Made by a program: the position numbers and the translations under genes. DNA of 5,211 nt, taken from positions 1 to 5,211 of the forward strand of contig JAJRUY010000178.1 in NCBI GenBank assembly GCA_024277555.1, read 5' to 3'. Below, piece after piece: positions 1 through 5,211 of this stretch. The notes beneath the pieces were generated by a model. The model ran no database searches. It saw nothing but the letters and a program-made list of their open reading frames with translations, and was not told the origin of the DNA. The DNA is from Gammaproteobacteria bacterium. GTDB lineage: Bacteria; Pseudomonadota; Gammaproteobacteria; Chromatiales; Chromatiaceae. Numbering within the stretch: the stretch's first letter is position 1; each line of letters opens with the position of its first letter.

Positions 1-72
1 GGTGAAATTCCCAAAGATGTGTCCAAGCATGCTCCAGAGTCTATTCGCGAAAAGCTTCCGGACTTCCTGTAA
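1..72 (+). CDS. C-terminal end of an unidentified protein (partial)
   Basis: Frame 1 is open from the window edge to a TAA at 70-72 and gives 23 residues ending in REKLPDFL. The frame stops 27 bases before the stop codon of the convergent xseA gene, which is the spacing expected of two converging genes. The peptide is charged and soluble-looking, with no membrane segment or known motif, and I do not recognise its family. A second frame is also open across this stretch but continues into xseA, so it is less likely to be coding. The call rests only on the open frame, a sensible stop position and ordinary codon choice. No clear hairpin plus T-run terminator is visible in 73-99. Confidence 0.45.
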   Translation, partial: GEIPKDVSKHAPESIREKLPDFL

Positions 73-99
73 ATTGGCGTTGGCCGATGCCGGGCAAAA

Positions 100-1494
100 T
101 CACTTGCCTGGAAAATGTGGTGGGTGTATTGTATCTGACTGATTTTCCATACATTTTTTTACCACAGAAACCAGTTGTCCTTGGGGCAGGCGGGTATGGA
201 TATGCATGCCTGGTGCAACATTCTCGCAACAAGTGATGATTTTTCCCGTATCTGCGTCCGTGGTGATGGAATAGCCTCTGGCCAGGGTTTGAAGGGGGCT
301 GAGGGTTTGTAGCTCACGGGTTAGCCCGCTGAACAGCAGCTTTTTGTGTGACAGGAGGTTTTGCATGCTGTACAGCAGTTTCTGCTGGTTGTGAGTCAGT
401 CTTTTCTTGAGCATCACCAGCTGGCGGGTAGGAGAGAGCAGCTGCAGCCGTGCTGCAAGCCGATCACATTGCTGTCTTTTTTGTATCAGTAGCCGTTGCA
501 TGTTCTGTTCCAACTGCAGGACAAGTTCATCCAGCAGTTGTTGATGTTGTTGCAGCTGGCGTTGCGGGTGCAGGATCTGCAGCTTGTGGCTGATATGCGC
601 CAGGTGCTGACGGTGTTCCTGCAGTCGGCGTTTGATTGTTCTGCCAAGGCGTTGTTGCAGTTCCTGCAAACGCGCCAGCAATTGTTCCTGGTTTTGTGTG
701 GCCAGCTCGGCTGCTGCCGAGGGCGTGGGGGCACGGCGGTCGGCGACGAAATCGGCGATGGTAAAGTCGATTTCATGGCCTACGGCGGAAATGATGGTGG
801 TGTCGAGTGCCGCAATAGTACGCGCCAGGGTTTCATCGTTGAAGGCCCGCAAGTCTTCCAGGGAACCACCGCCGCGGGCCAGGATCAGTAGGTCGCAATC
901 GCCCCGCTGGTCAGCCAGCTTCAGGGTGCGGGTGATTTCTTCCGCCGCCTGCTCGCCCTGCACCAGGGTAGGGTAGATAATCACCGGCAATGCAGGAAAG
1001 CGCCGTTTCAGAATCTGCAGAATATCCCGCAGTGCCGCACCTGTGGGTGAGGTTACTATTCCAATGCAGCGGGGAAAGGCCGGCAATTCTTTCTTGCGCC
1101 GGGTGTCGAACAGTCCTTCCTGATCCAGCCTGGCTTTGAGTTCCTCGAAAGCGCGCTGCAGGGCGCCTTCGCCAATGGGCTCCATGTGCTCGGCGATGAG
1201 CTGAAAATCACCCCGGGCCTCATACAGGCTGATGCGTGCGCGGATCAATACTTTGTCACCATCTTTTGGCTGGAAGCGCAGCAGCATGCGTTTGTTGCGG
1301 AACAAGGCGCAGCGCACCTGCGCATGGCTGTCTTTCAGGGTGAAATAGCTGTGTCCGGATCGGGGGCTGGCCAGATTGGATATCTCGCCCTCTACCCACA
1401 GCAGGGGAAAACCGCCCTCCAGTACGGCGCGTATTTCGCTGTTGAGGCGGGAAACAGACCAGATATCTCTGGATGGCATGGTGGATTTGGACAT
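100..1494 (-). CDS. xseA: Exodeoxyribonuclease VII large subunit
   Basis: This is the large, catalytic subunit of exodeoxyribonuclease VII. The cytoplasmic enzyme forms a complex with several copies of the small subunit XseB and degrades single-stranded DNA from both ends without needing a metal ion. The protein has 464 residues, against 456 in E. coli. An N-terminal OB-fold DNA-binding domain covers about residues 10-105 (LWVEGEISNLASPRSGHSYF at 32-51). The catalytic domain follows, with GIVTSPTGAALRDI at 145-158, RGGGSLEDL at 207-215, VGHEID at 238-243 and RRAPTPSAAAEL at 253-264. Asp157, Arg207, His240 and Asp243 correspond, with an offset of two, to residues reported as essential in E. 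coli XseA. Residues about 265-395 are a Gln- and Leu-rich coiled coil, followed by the family's closing motif LSPLQTLARGYSI at 398-410. I chose the ATG at 1494; Met6 (1477-1479) is possible, and neither has a strong ribosome binding site. xseB is not in the window. The gene is divergent from guaB. Confidence 0.98.
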   Translation of the reverse strand: MSKSTMPSRDIWSVSRLNSEIRAVLEGGFPLLWVEGEISNLASPRSGHSYFTLKDSHAQVRCALFRNKRMLLRFQPKDGDKVLIRARISLYEARGDFQLIAEHMEPIGEGALQRAFEELKARLDQEGLFDTRRKKELPAFPRCIGIVTSPTGAALRDILQILKRRFPALPVIIYPTLVQGEQAAEEITRTLKLADQRGDCDLLILARGGGSLEDLRAFNDETLARTIAALDTTIISAVGHEIDFTIADFVADRRAPTPSAAAELATQNQEQLLARLQELQQRLGRTIKRRLQEHRQHLAHISHKLQILHPQRQLQQHQQLLDELVLQLEQNMQRLLIQKRQQCDRLAARLQLLSPTRQLVMLKKRLTHNQQKLLYSMQNLLSHKKLLFSGLTRELQTLSPLQTLARGYSITTDADTGKIITCCENVAPGMHIHTRLPQGQLVSVVKKCMENQSDTIHPPHFPGK

Positions 1495-1531
1495 CGGTGC
1501 AGGCGGTTATTGCAAATATCGGTGGTTCAGT

Positions 1532-1561
1532 TTAGCGTGCATGCGGGAAATTTTATATAAT
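1532..1561 (+). promoter_or_regulatory. Probable guaB promoter (perfect -10, weak -35)
   Basis: A perfect TATAAT lies at 1556-1561 in the divergent xseA-guaB spacer. The best -35 candidate is poor: TTAGCG at 1532-1537, with an 18-base spacer and 3 of 6 consensus matches, so an activator or an upstream element may be needed. Transcription would start near 1567-1569, about 14 bases before the ATG at 1582 and about 47 before the ATG at 1615. The same AT-rich block read on the minus strand offers TATAAA-like sequences that could serve xseA, but no convincing -35 goes with them. I see no good PurR-type operator here. Confidence 0.5.
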
Positions 1562-1614
1562 TGTTCGATTAAGCAGAATTTATGTCTCTCCCACAATATG
1601 CCCGGATTGTTGAT

Positions 1615-3087
1615 ATGCGATTTTCCCAGACTCAGGAAGCCCTGACTTTTGACGATGTATTGCTGGTTCCCGCCCGCTCAGAGGTGTTGCCCAAGGGCGT
1701 TGCCCTGCATTCACAGCTTACCCGGGGAATTGCCCTGAATATTCCGCTGGTGTCCGCCGCCATGGATACGGTTACCGAGGCGCGTCTCGCTATTGCCATG
1801 GCGCTGTATGGTGGCATCGGCATCATTCACAAGAACATGGCTGCTGAGGAGCAGGCGGCGCAGGTGCGCAGGGTCAAGCGCTATGAAAGTGGCATTATCG
1901 TTGATCCTATTATCGTTTCACCGGACACCAGTATTGCCGATGTGATGGAGCTGACCCGTGCCAACAACATCTCCGGTGTGCCGGTAGTTGATGGCGCCGA
2001 TCTTGTAGGCATCGTCACCGCACGGGATCTGCGTTTCGAAAACCGCCGCGCCGAGCCTGTGTCTTCCATCATGACGCCCAGGGAGCGGCTGGTGACAGTC
2101 AAGGAAGGAGCGCCGAGGGAAGAGGTGATTTCCAAACTGGGTGAACACCGCATAGAAAAACTCCTGGTAGTCAACGATGCCTTTGAGCTGCGCGGCATGA
2201 TTACCGTGAAGGATATTCAAAAGGCTAAGGATTACCCCGAAGCCTGCCGTGATGACAAGGAGCGCCTGCGGGTCGGCGCAGCCGTGGGCGTGGGCGAGGG
2301 CACCAGTGAGCGGATTGCTGCACTGGTGGAGGCAGAAGTGGATGTGATCGTGGTGGATACCGCCCATGGGCACTCCCGCGGGGTGCTGGATCGGGTTGCC
2401 TGGGTGAAGCAGAACTATCCGCAGCTCCAGGTCATTGGCGGCAACATCGCCACTGGCTCTGCGGCGCTGGATCTGGCCAAGGCAGGAGCGGATGCGGTCA
2501 AGGTGGGGATTGGCCCCGGCTCCATTTGTACCACGCGCGTTATTGCGGGTGTGGGCATGCCCCAGGTTACGGCAGTTTCCAATGTCGTAGAAGCACTGAA
2601 GGGCACCGGAGTGCCGGTCATCGCCGACGGTGGCTTGCGCTATTCTGGTGACATCGCCAAGGTTATCGCCGCCGGCGCCCATTCGGTGATGGTAGGTGGA
2701 CTGTTCGGCGGCACCGACGAATCCCCCGGTGAAGTGGAGATCTTCCAGGGGCGCTCCTACAAGTCCTACCGGGGCATGGGTTCTCTGGGAGCCATGGCTT
2801 CCCAGCATGGCTCCAGCGACCGTTACTTCCAGGAAGACACCAAGGAAGCAGACAAGCTGGTGCCGGAAGGTATCGAAGGCCGCGTGCCCTACAAGGGGCC
2901 GCTGGTGAATGTGATTACCCAGCTCATGGGCGGTTTGCGCGCCAGCATGGGCTACACTGGTTGTGCAACCATTGCAGAAATGCGCACCAAGCCAGAGTTC
3001 GTGCGCGTTTCCGGCGCGGGCATGCGTGAGTCCCATGTGCATGATGTGCAGATCACCAAGGAAGCACCAAATTATCGCCGTGATTGA
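1615..3087 (+). CDS. guaB: Inosine-5'-monophosphate dehydrogenase
   Basis: This enzyme oxidises IMP to XMP with NAD+, the first committed step from IMP to GMP. It is a cytoplasmic tetramer/octamer. From the ATG at 1615 the protein has 490 residues (488 in E. coli). The order is: N-terminal barrel strand with EALTFDDVLLVPARSEVLP (8-26); LVSAAMDTVTEARLAIAMA (45-63); a pair of CBS domains inserted at about 93-202, expected to bind regulatory nucleotides; the rest of the TIM barrel; the active-site loop GIGPGSICTTR (298-308) with Cys305 at exactly the E. coli position; the IMP-phosphate contacts ADGGLRYSGDIAK (337-349); and the mobile flap SSDRYF with Arg403. An in-frame ATG at 1582 would add 11 residues (MSLPQYARIVD) that the family lacks. 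I prefer 1615 because homologues start there and Cys305 then falls in register, but neither start has a good Shine-Dalgarno sequence. The gene precedes guaA in the same direction and probably forms an operon with it. Confidence 0.97.
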   Translation: MRFSQTQEALTFDDVLLVPARSEVLPKGVALHSQLTRGIALNIPLVSAAMDTVTEARLAIAMALYGGIGIIHKNMAAEEQAAQVRRVKRYESGIIVDPIIVSPDTSIADVMELTRANNISGVPVVDGADLVGIVTARDLRFENRRAEPVSSIMTPRERLVTVKEGAPREEVISKLGEHRIEKLLVVNDAFELRGMITVKDIQKAKDYPEACRDDKERLRVGAAVGVGEGTSERIAALVEAEVDVIVVDTAHGHSRGVLDRVAWVKQNYPQLQVIGGNIATGSAALDLAKAGADAVKVGIGPGSICTTRVIAGVGMPQVTAVSNVVEALKGTGVPVIADGGLRYSGDIAKVIAAGAHSVMVGGLFGGTDESPGEVEIFQGRSYKSYRGMGSLGAMASQHGSSDRYFQEDTKEADKLVPEGIEGRVPYKGPLVNVITQLMGGLRASMGYTGCATIAEMRTKPEFVRVSGAGMRESHVHDVQITKEAPNYRRD

Positions 3088-3095
3088 TACTGCTA

Positions 3096-3221
3096 CGTCA
3101 TGCTGACGGCGGCCAGCATCCAGTGGGATCGAGAGAGTTGTATTTCTGGATCCCGGTCTCGATTCTGGCTTCCTGCTCCACTCTACCTCCTCCATCCATG
3201 GAGTCGTGCGCCGGGATGACG
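3096..3221. repeat. REP/MITE-like palindrome-rich element between guaB and guaA
   Basis: The spacer between guaB and guaA holds a non-coding block bounded by CGTCAT (3096-3101) and ATGACG (3216-3221). The terminal 14 bases match as an inverted repeat at 10 positions. Inside are ATGCTG/CAGCAT (3100-3105 and 3114-3119), ATCCAG/CTGGAT (3118-3123 and 3146-3151), GGGATC/GATCCC (3125-3130 and 3149-3154), ATCGAGA/TCTCGAT (3128-3134 and 3157-3163), CTCCAT/ATGGAG (3190-3195 and 3198-3203), and an edge palindrome GACGGCCGTC (3218-3227). On the minus strand it begins GTCATCCCGGCGCACG and later reads CCGGGATCCAG, a style typical of interspersed REP-type repeats in proteobacteria; that resemblance is from memory. 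Exact borders are uncertain. Transcribed within a guaBA message it could fold and affect message stability or guaA level. No T-run follows, so it is not an evident terminator. Confidence 0.55.
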
Positions 3222-3263
3222 GCCGTCGTGAACTCCAATTGAATTCAGAGCGTTGAAAACACC

Positions 3264-4841
3264 ATGACCACCAACATCCATGACCATCGCATCATCATCG
3301 TCGATTTTGGCTCCCAGTATACCCAGCTTATCGCCCGTCGGGTGCGCGAAGCCGGTGTGTACTGCGAGATCTGGCCTTGGGACAACTGCAAGGACGCCCT
3401 CAGGGAACAACAGCCCAAAGGCGTGATTCTTTCCGGTGGCCCGGAAACCGTAACCGGAGACAACCCTCCCCGCGCCCCACAGCTGGTGTTTGAGCTGGGC
3501 GTGCCGGTGCTGGGCATCTGCTATGGCATGCAGACCATGGCCGCCCAGCTGGGTGGCGACGTAGCCAGTTCCGCCAAGCATGAATACGGTTACGCCCAGG
3601 TGCGGGCGCGGGGGCATTCCCGCCTGCTGCGGGATATCGAGGACCACGTCACCGAAGAGGGCTATGGCCTGCTGGACGTGTGGATGAGCCACGGGGATCG
3701 GGTGGAATCCCTGCCGCCGGGTTTTCGTGTAATTGCAGAAACCGACAACGCGCCCCTGGCGGGCATTGCCGACGAGGATCGCCAGTTCTATGGGCTGCAG
3801 TTTCATCCCGAGGTTACCCATACTGCCCAGGGTAAACGTATTTTGAGCCGTTTCCTCCATGAGATCTGTGGCTGTGCATCCCTGTGGACTTCCGACAATA
3901 TTATCGATGACAGCATCCATGCCATTCAGGAGCAAGTGAGCGATGGCAAGGTGTTGCTGGGCCTGTCTGGCGGCGTGGATTCCTCTGTGGTTGCGGCCCT
4001 GTTGCACAAGGCCATCGGCGACAAACTGACCTGCATCTTCGTGGACAACGGCTTGCTGCGCCTGGGCGAAGGAGATCAGGTCATGGCGACTTTTGCCAAA
4101 CACATGGGAGTGAAGGTCATTCGCGTGGATGCGGAACAGCGCTTCCTGAATGCCCTCGAGGGCGAGGCCGATCCCGAAAAAAAGCGCAAGATTATCGGCA
4201 ATATGTTTATCGATATTTTCGAGGAAGAAGCCGCCAAGATCACTGACGTGCATTTTCTCGCCCAAGGCACTATCTATCCCGATGTGATTGAATCCGCTGG
4301 CGCAAAATCAGGCAAGGCCCACGTCATCAAGTCCCACCATAACGTGGGCGGGCTGCCGGACTACATGAAGCTCAAACTGGTCGAACCCCTGCGTGAGCTG
4401 TTCAAGGACGAAGTGCGCGAAGTCGGCGTCAAGCTGGGTCTACCCGCAGAAATGGTATACCGTCATCCCTTTCCCGGCCCCGGCCTCGGTGTGCGTATTC
4501 TGGGTGAGGTGAAAAAGGAATATGCGGACATTTTACGCCAGGCGGATCATATCTACATCGAGGAGCTGCACAGCTTCAAGCTCTATGACGAAGTCAGCCA
4601 GGCCTTTGCTGTATTCCTGCCGGTGAAATCCGTGGGTGTGGTGGGCGATGCCCGCCGCTATGAATATGTGATTACCTTGCGAGCGGTAAAGACCGTGGAT
4701 TTCATGACCGCCCATATTGGCCATCTTCCCTGGGAGTTTCTGGAAAAGGTTTCCAGTCGCATCATTAACGAAGTGAGCGGCGTGTCCCGGGTGGCCTATG
4801 ATATTTCCAGCAAACCCCCCGCCACCATCGAGTGGGAATGA
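3264..4841 (+). CDS. guaA: GMP synthase (glutamine-hydrolysing)
   Basis: This enzyme converts XMP to GMP using ATP and ammonia released from glutamine, directly following GuaB. It is a cytoplasmic dimer of 525 residues, identical in length to the E. coli enzyme. The N-terminal class I glutamine amidotransferase domain (about 9-200) has ILSGGPETV, the nucleophile Cys86 in GICYGMQTMA, and His181 and Glu183 in QFHPEVTHT, completing the triad. The ATP-pyrophosphatase domain (about 207-400) has the PP-loop SGGVDSS at 235-241, then FVDNGLLR, LAQGTIYPDVIES and KSHHNVGGLP. The C-terminal dimerisation domain (about 401-525) carries HPFPGPGLGVRILGEVKKEY and ends in the conserved KPPATIEWE. The first ATG giving the family N-terminus is at 3264, and its ribosome binding site is weak. 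It lies 176 bases after guaB, with a repeat element in between. Its 3' end appears to serve as the attachment site of an integrated element. Confidence 0.98.
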   Translation: MTTNIHDHRIIIVDFGSQYTQLIARRVREAGVYCEIWPWDNCKDALREQQPKGVILSGGPETVTGDNPPRAPQLVFELGVPVLGICYGMQTMAAQLGGDVASSAKHEYGYAQVRARGHSRLLRDIEDHVTEEGYGLLDVWMSHGDRVESLPPGFRVIAETDNAPLAGIADEDRQFYGLQFHPEVTHTAQGKRILSRFLHEICGCASLWTSDNIIDDSIHAIQEQVSDGKVLLGLSGGVDSSVVAALLHKAIGDKLTCIFVDNGLLRLGEGDQVMATFAKHMGVKVIRVDAEQRFLNALEGEADPEKKRKIIGNMFIDIFEEEAAKITDVHFLAQGTIYPDVIESAGAKSGKAHVIKSHHNVGGLPDYMKLKLVEPLRELFKDEVREVGVKLGLPAEMVYRHPFPGPGLGVRILGEVKKEYADILRQADHIYIEELHSFKLYDEVSQAFAVFLPVKSVGVVGDARRYEYVITLRAVKTVDFMTAHIGHLPWEFLEKVSSRIINEVSGVSRVAYDISSKPPATIEWE

Positions 4842-4847
4842 TTCCAC
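4820..4847. other. Candidate island attachment site (left end) at the guaA 3' end
   Basis: Integrases of the type starting at 5150 usually lie next to their attachment site, and the 3' end of guaA is a known integration site for genomic islands. The last guaA codons and stop are intact, as expected when the element carries an identical copy of the target end. The stop codon sits in GTGGGAATGATTCCAC (4832-4847), whose arms GTGGGA and TTCCAC are complementary if one G-T pair is allowed; such a short imperfect dyad fits a core crossover site. The matching direct repeat at the other island end is outside the window, so the position is inferred and the exact limits are approximate. Confidence 0.5.
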
Positions 4848-4850
4848 GTC

Positions 4851-4951
4851 TGGCACTGGCTGGTACCCGCCGGCATCAAACTACACATAACCCATTGTAT
4901 TAACTAAGTTATCCTCGTTTTTGTCTGGCGCCTGTTGGCACTGGCAGGCAC
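4851..4951 (+). repeat. Pair of 16-base direct repeats, 85 bases apart
   Basis: TGGCACTGGCTGGTAC at 4851-4866 recurs as TGGCACTGGCAGGCAC at 4936-4951, with 14 of 16 matches and the first ten bases identical. Both copies face the same way and lie just inside the presumed island border. Paired direct repeats beside a core site are typical of integrase arm-type binding sites, but function here is inferred. The second copy overlaps the weak hairpin at 4927-4954. Confidence 0.45.
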
Positions 4952-4969
4952 GCCCAAGCAAACTTTTTT
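4927..4969 (+). terminator. Weak candidate terminator downstream of guaA
   Basis: GCCTG (4930-4934) pairs with CAGGC (4945-4949). The stem extends across a two-base bulge by GGC/GCC (4927-4929 with 4952-4954). A run of six T is at 4964-4969. The nine bases between stem and T-run, the ten-base loop and the bulge make this a poor intrinsic terminator. It is the only candidate for guaA within the window. Confidence 0.22.
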
Positions 4970-5124
4970 CATGGTATAAATCATGGCATTGTTTATCCCG
5001 ACATCAGGGATCTGAAAAAATACCATGCCATGTCCAGCAAGCCATTCATGGTATCAGAATTATATAACTACCGGATAATAAAGAAAAAACAACCAAAACA
5101 CCATGACATAAAAAATCATGGTAT
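4969..5124. repeat. Cluster of TCATGGTAT-type motifs upstream of the integrase
   Basis: TCATGGTAT occurs exactly at 4969-4977, 5046-5054 and 5116-5124 on the plus strand. Near copies are TCATGGCAT at 4981-4989 and, on the minus strand, GCATGGTAT (5020-5028), ACATGGCAT (5025-5033) and TCATGGTGT (5098-5106). That is seven sites in 156 bases, in both orientations, ending 25 bases before the integrase start codon. Two of them form a long inverted pair, CATGGCAT (4982-4989) with ATGCCATG (5025-5032), enclosing a smaller ATCCC/GGGAT hairpin (4995-4999 and 5007-5011). The arrangement fits binding sites for the integrase, an excision factor or a repressor of the integrase gene. The protein that binds is not identifiable from the window. 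Confidence 0.6.
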
Positions 5125-5134
5125 TTCTGGATCC

Positions 5135-5141
5135 AGGGAGG
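5135..5141 (+). promoter_or_regulatory. Strong ribosome binding site of the integrase gene
   Basis: AGGGAGG lies eight bases before the ATG at 5150. It is the best Shine-Dalgarno sequence in the window, since guaB, guaA and xseA all have weak ones, and it fixes the start of the partial gene at the right edge. Confidence 0.8.
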
Positions 5142-5149
5142 CCTTTGTC

Positions 5150-5211
5150 ATGCTGACCGATACCAAGCTGCGCAATTTGAAGCCCAAGGACAAACTCTGC
5201 AAAGTGAATGA
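5150..5211 (+). CDS. Tyrosine-type site-specific integrase, N-terminal fragment (partial)
   Basis: The frame runs from ATG at 5150 to the window edge and gives 20 complete codons, MLTDTKLRNLKPKDKLCKVN, with an acidic residue (GA-) next. This matches the start of the arm-type DNA-binding domain of P4-like tyrosine recombinases, whose members commonly begin M-L-[ST]-D-x-x-[LI]-[RK]-x-L-[KR]-P-x-x-K-x-[YF]-K-[VL]-x-D-x-x-G-L. Such enzymes insert and excise genomic islands and prophages at short target sites. The Cys in KLCKV replaces the aromatic residue usually found there, a mild oddity. Only the arm domain's first strand is visible; the catalytic domain with its Arg-His-Arg-Tyr residues is outside the window, so intactness cannot be judged. 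The gene faces away from guaA in the same direction, 308 bases after its stop, with a strong ribosome binding site. This is the layout of guaA-associated islands. Confidence 0.85.
   Translation, partial: MLTDTKLRNLKPKDKLCKVN

Larger units (their letters stand above)
4842..5149. other. 308-base non-coding gap between guaA and the integrase gene
   Basis: No open frame with a plausible start and ribosome binding site covers this gap. The first part (to about 4960) is of mixed composition and carries a 16-base repeat pair and a weak hairpin. The rest is AT-rich (58 G+C in 170 bases over 4961-5130) and contains the TCATGGTAT-type repeats and A-runs. A -10-like GATAAT lies at 5074-5079 without a matching -35. 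If the left border of the island is at the guaA stop, the whole gap is element DNA and would hold the integrase promoter and integrase or accessory-protein binding sites. Confidence 0.6.

Noticed and set aside
41..232. Minus-strand frame of 63 codons overlapping the xseA end
   Set aside because: It is out of frame with xseA, overlaps two better-supported genes and shows no family features.
496..1560. Several plus-strand open frames opposite xseA
   Set aside because: They are antisense to the intact xseA reading frame, and their Gln/Leu-rich or Arg/Ser-rich translations mirror the coding bias of xseA.
1495..1614. Purine repressor operator in front of guaB
   Set aside because: I looked for a palindrome of the ACGCAAACGTTTGCGT type and found none in the spacer.
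1918..3195. Long minus-strand open frame of 425 codons opposite guaB
   Set aside because: It lies almost entirely antisense to a clearly conserved guaB. Its translation is rich in His, Gly and Ala with no family motif, as expected from the codon bias of the real gene.
3183..4265. Minus-strand open frame of 360 codons opposite guaA
   Set aside because: It is a shadow of guaA; its sequence has no recognisable domain and it has no credible ribosome binding site or neighbours.
4887..4922. ATAAC/GTTAT inverted repeat and TAACTAAGTTA palindrome followed by five T
   Set aside because: The stems are five AT-rich pairs with a long loop or a one-base centre, too weak to call a terminator or operator.
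4995..5020. ATCCC/GGGAT hairpin beside an A-run as an intrinsic terminator
   Set aside because: On the plus strand the hairpin is followed by A, and on the minus strand the T-run comes before the stem, so it has the wrong polarity in both directions.

Overview
The window reads as a gammaproteobacterial chromosome segment. It holds the guanine-nucleotide genes guaB and guaA with xseA divergent from guaB, and the right edge runs into what looks like the start of an integrated mobile element. XseA, GuaB and GuaA are all full length and intact. Diagnostic residues fall at or within two positions of the Escherichia coli numbering (GuaB Cys305; GuaA Cys86, His181 and Glu183; XseA catalytic residues offset by two). 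A GuaB resembling the Pseudomonas type points to a free-living gammaproteobacterium outside the enteric group; the genus cannot be named from this sequence.

Layout. Positions 1-72 are the last 23 codons plus stop of an unidentified plus-strand gene that converges on xseA. xseA (minus strand, 100-1494) encodes the large subunit of exodeoxyribonuclease VII. A short divergent intergenic region with a perfect TATAAT separates it from guaB (1615-3087). A 176-base spacer between guaB and guaA carries a roughly 126-bp palindrome-rich element resembling proteobacterial REP/MITE-type repeats. guaA (3264-4841) follows. GuaB oxidises IMP to XMP and GuaA aminates XMP to GMP, so together they form the guanine branch of purine synthesis from IMP.

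Downstream of guaA the character changes. A 308-base gap has an AT-rich part (34% G+C over 4961-5130, by my count) packed with copies of TCATGGTAT in both orientations. At 5150, behind a strong Shine-Dalgarno sequence, begins a reading frame whose first 20 residues match the N-terminal arm-binding domain of P4-type tyrosine integrases. The 3' end of guaA is a documented integration site for genomic islands. The simplest reading is that the left boundary of such an island lies at the guaA stop codon and that the island body continues beyond the window. No complete new system is visible here; the most interesting material is the island boundary and its repeat-rich integrase control region.
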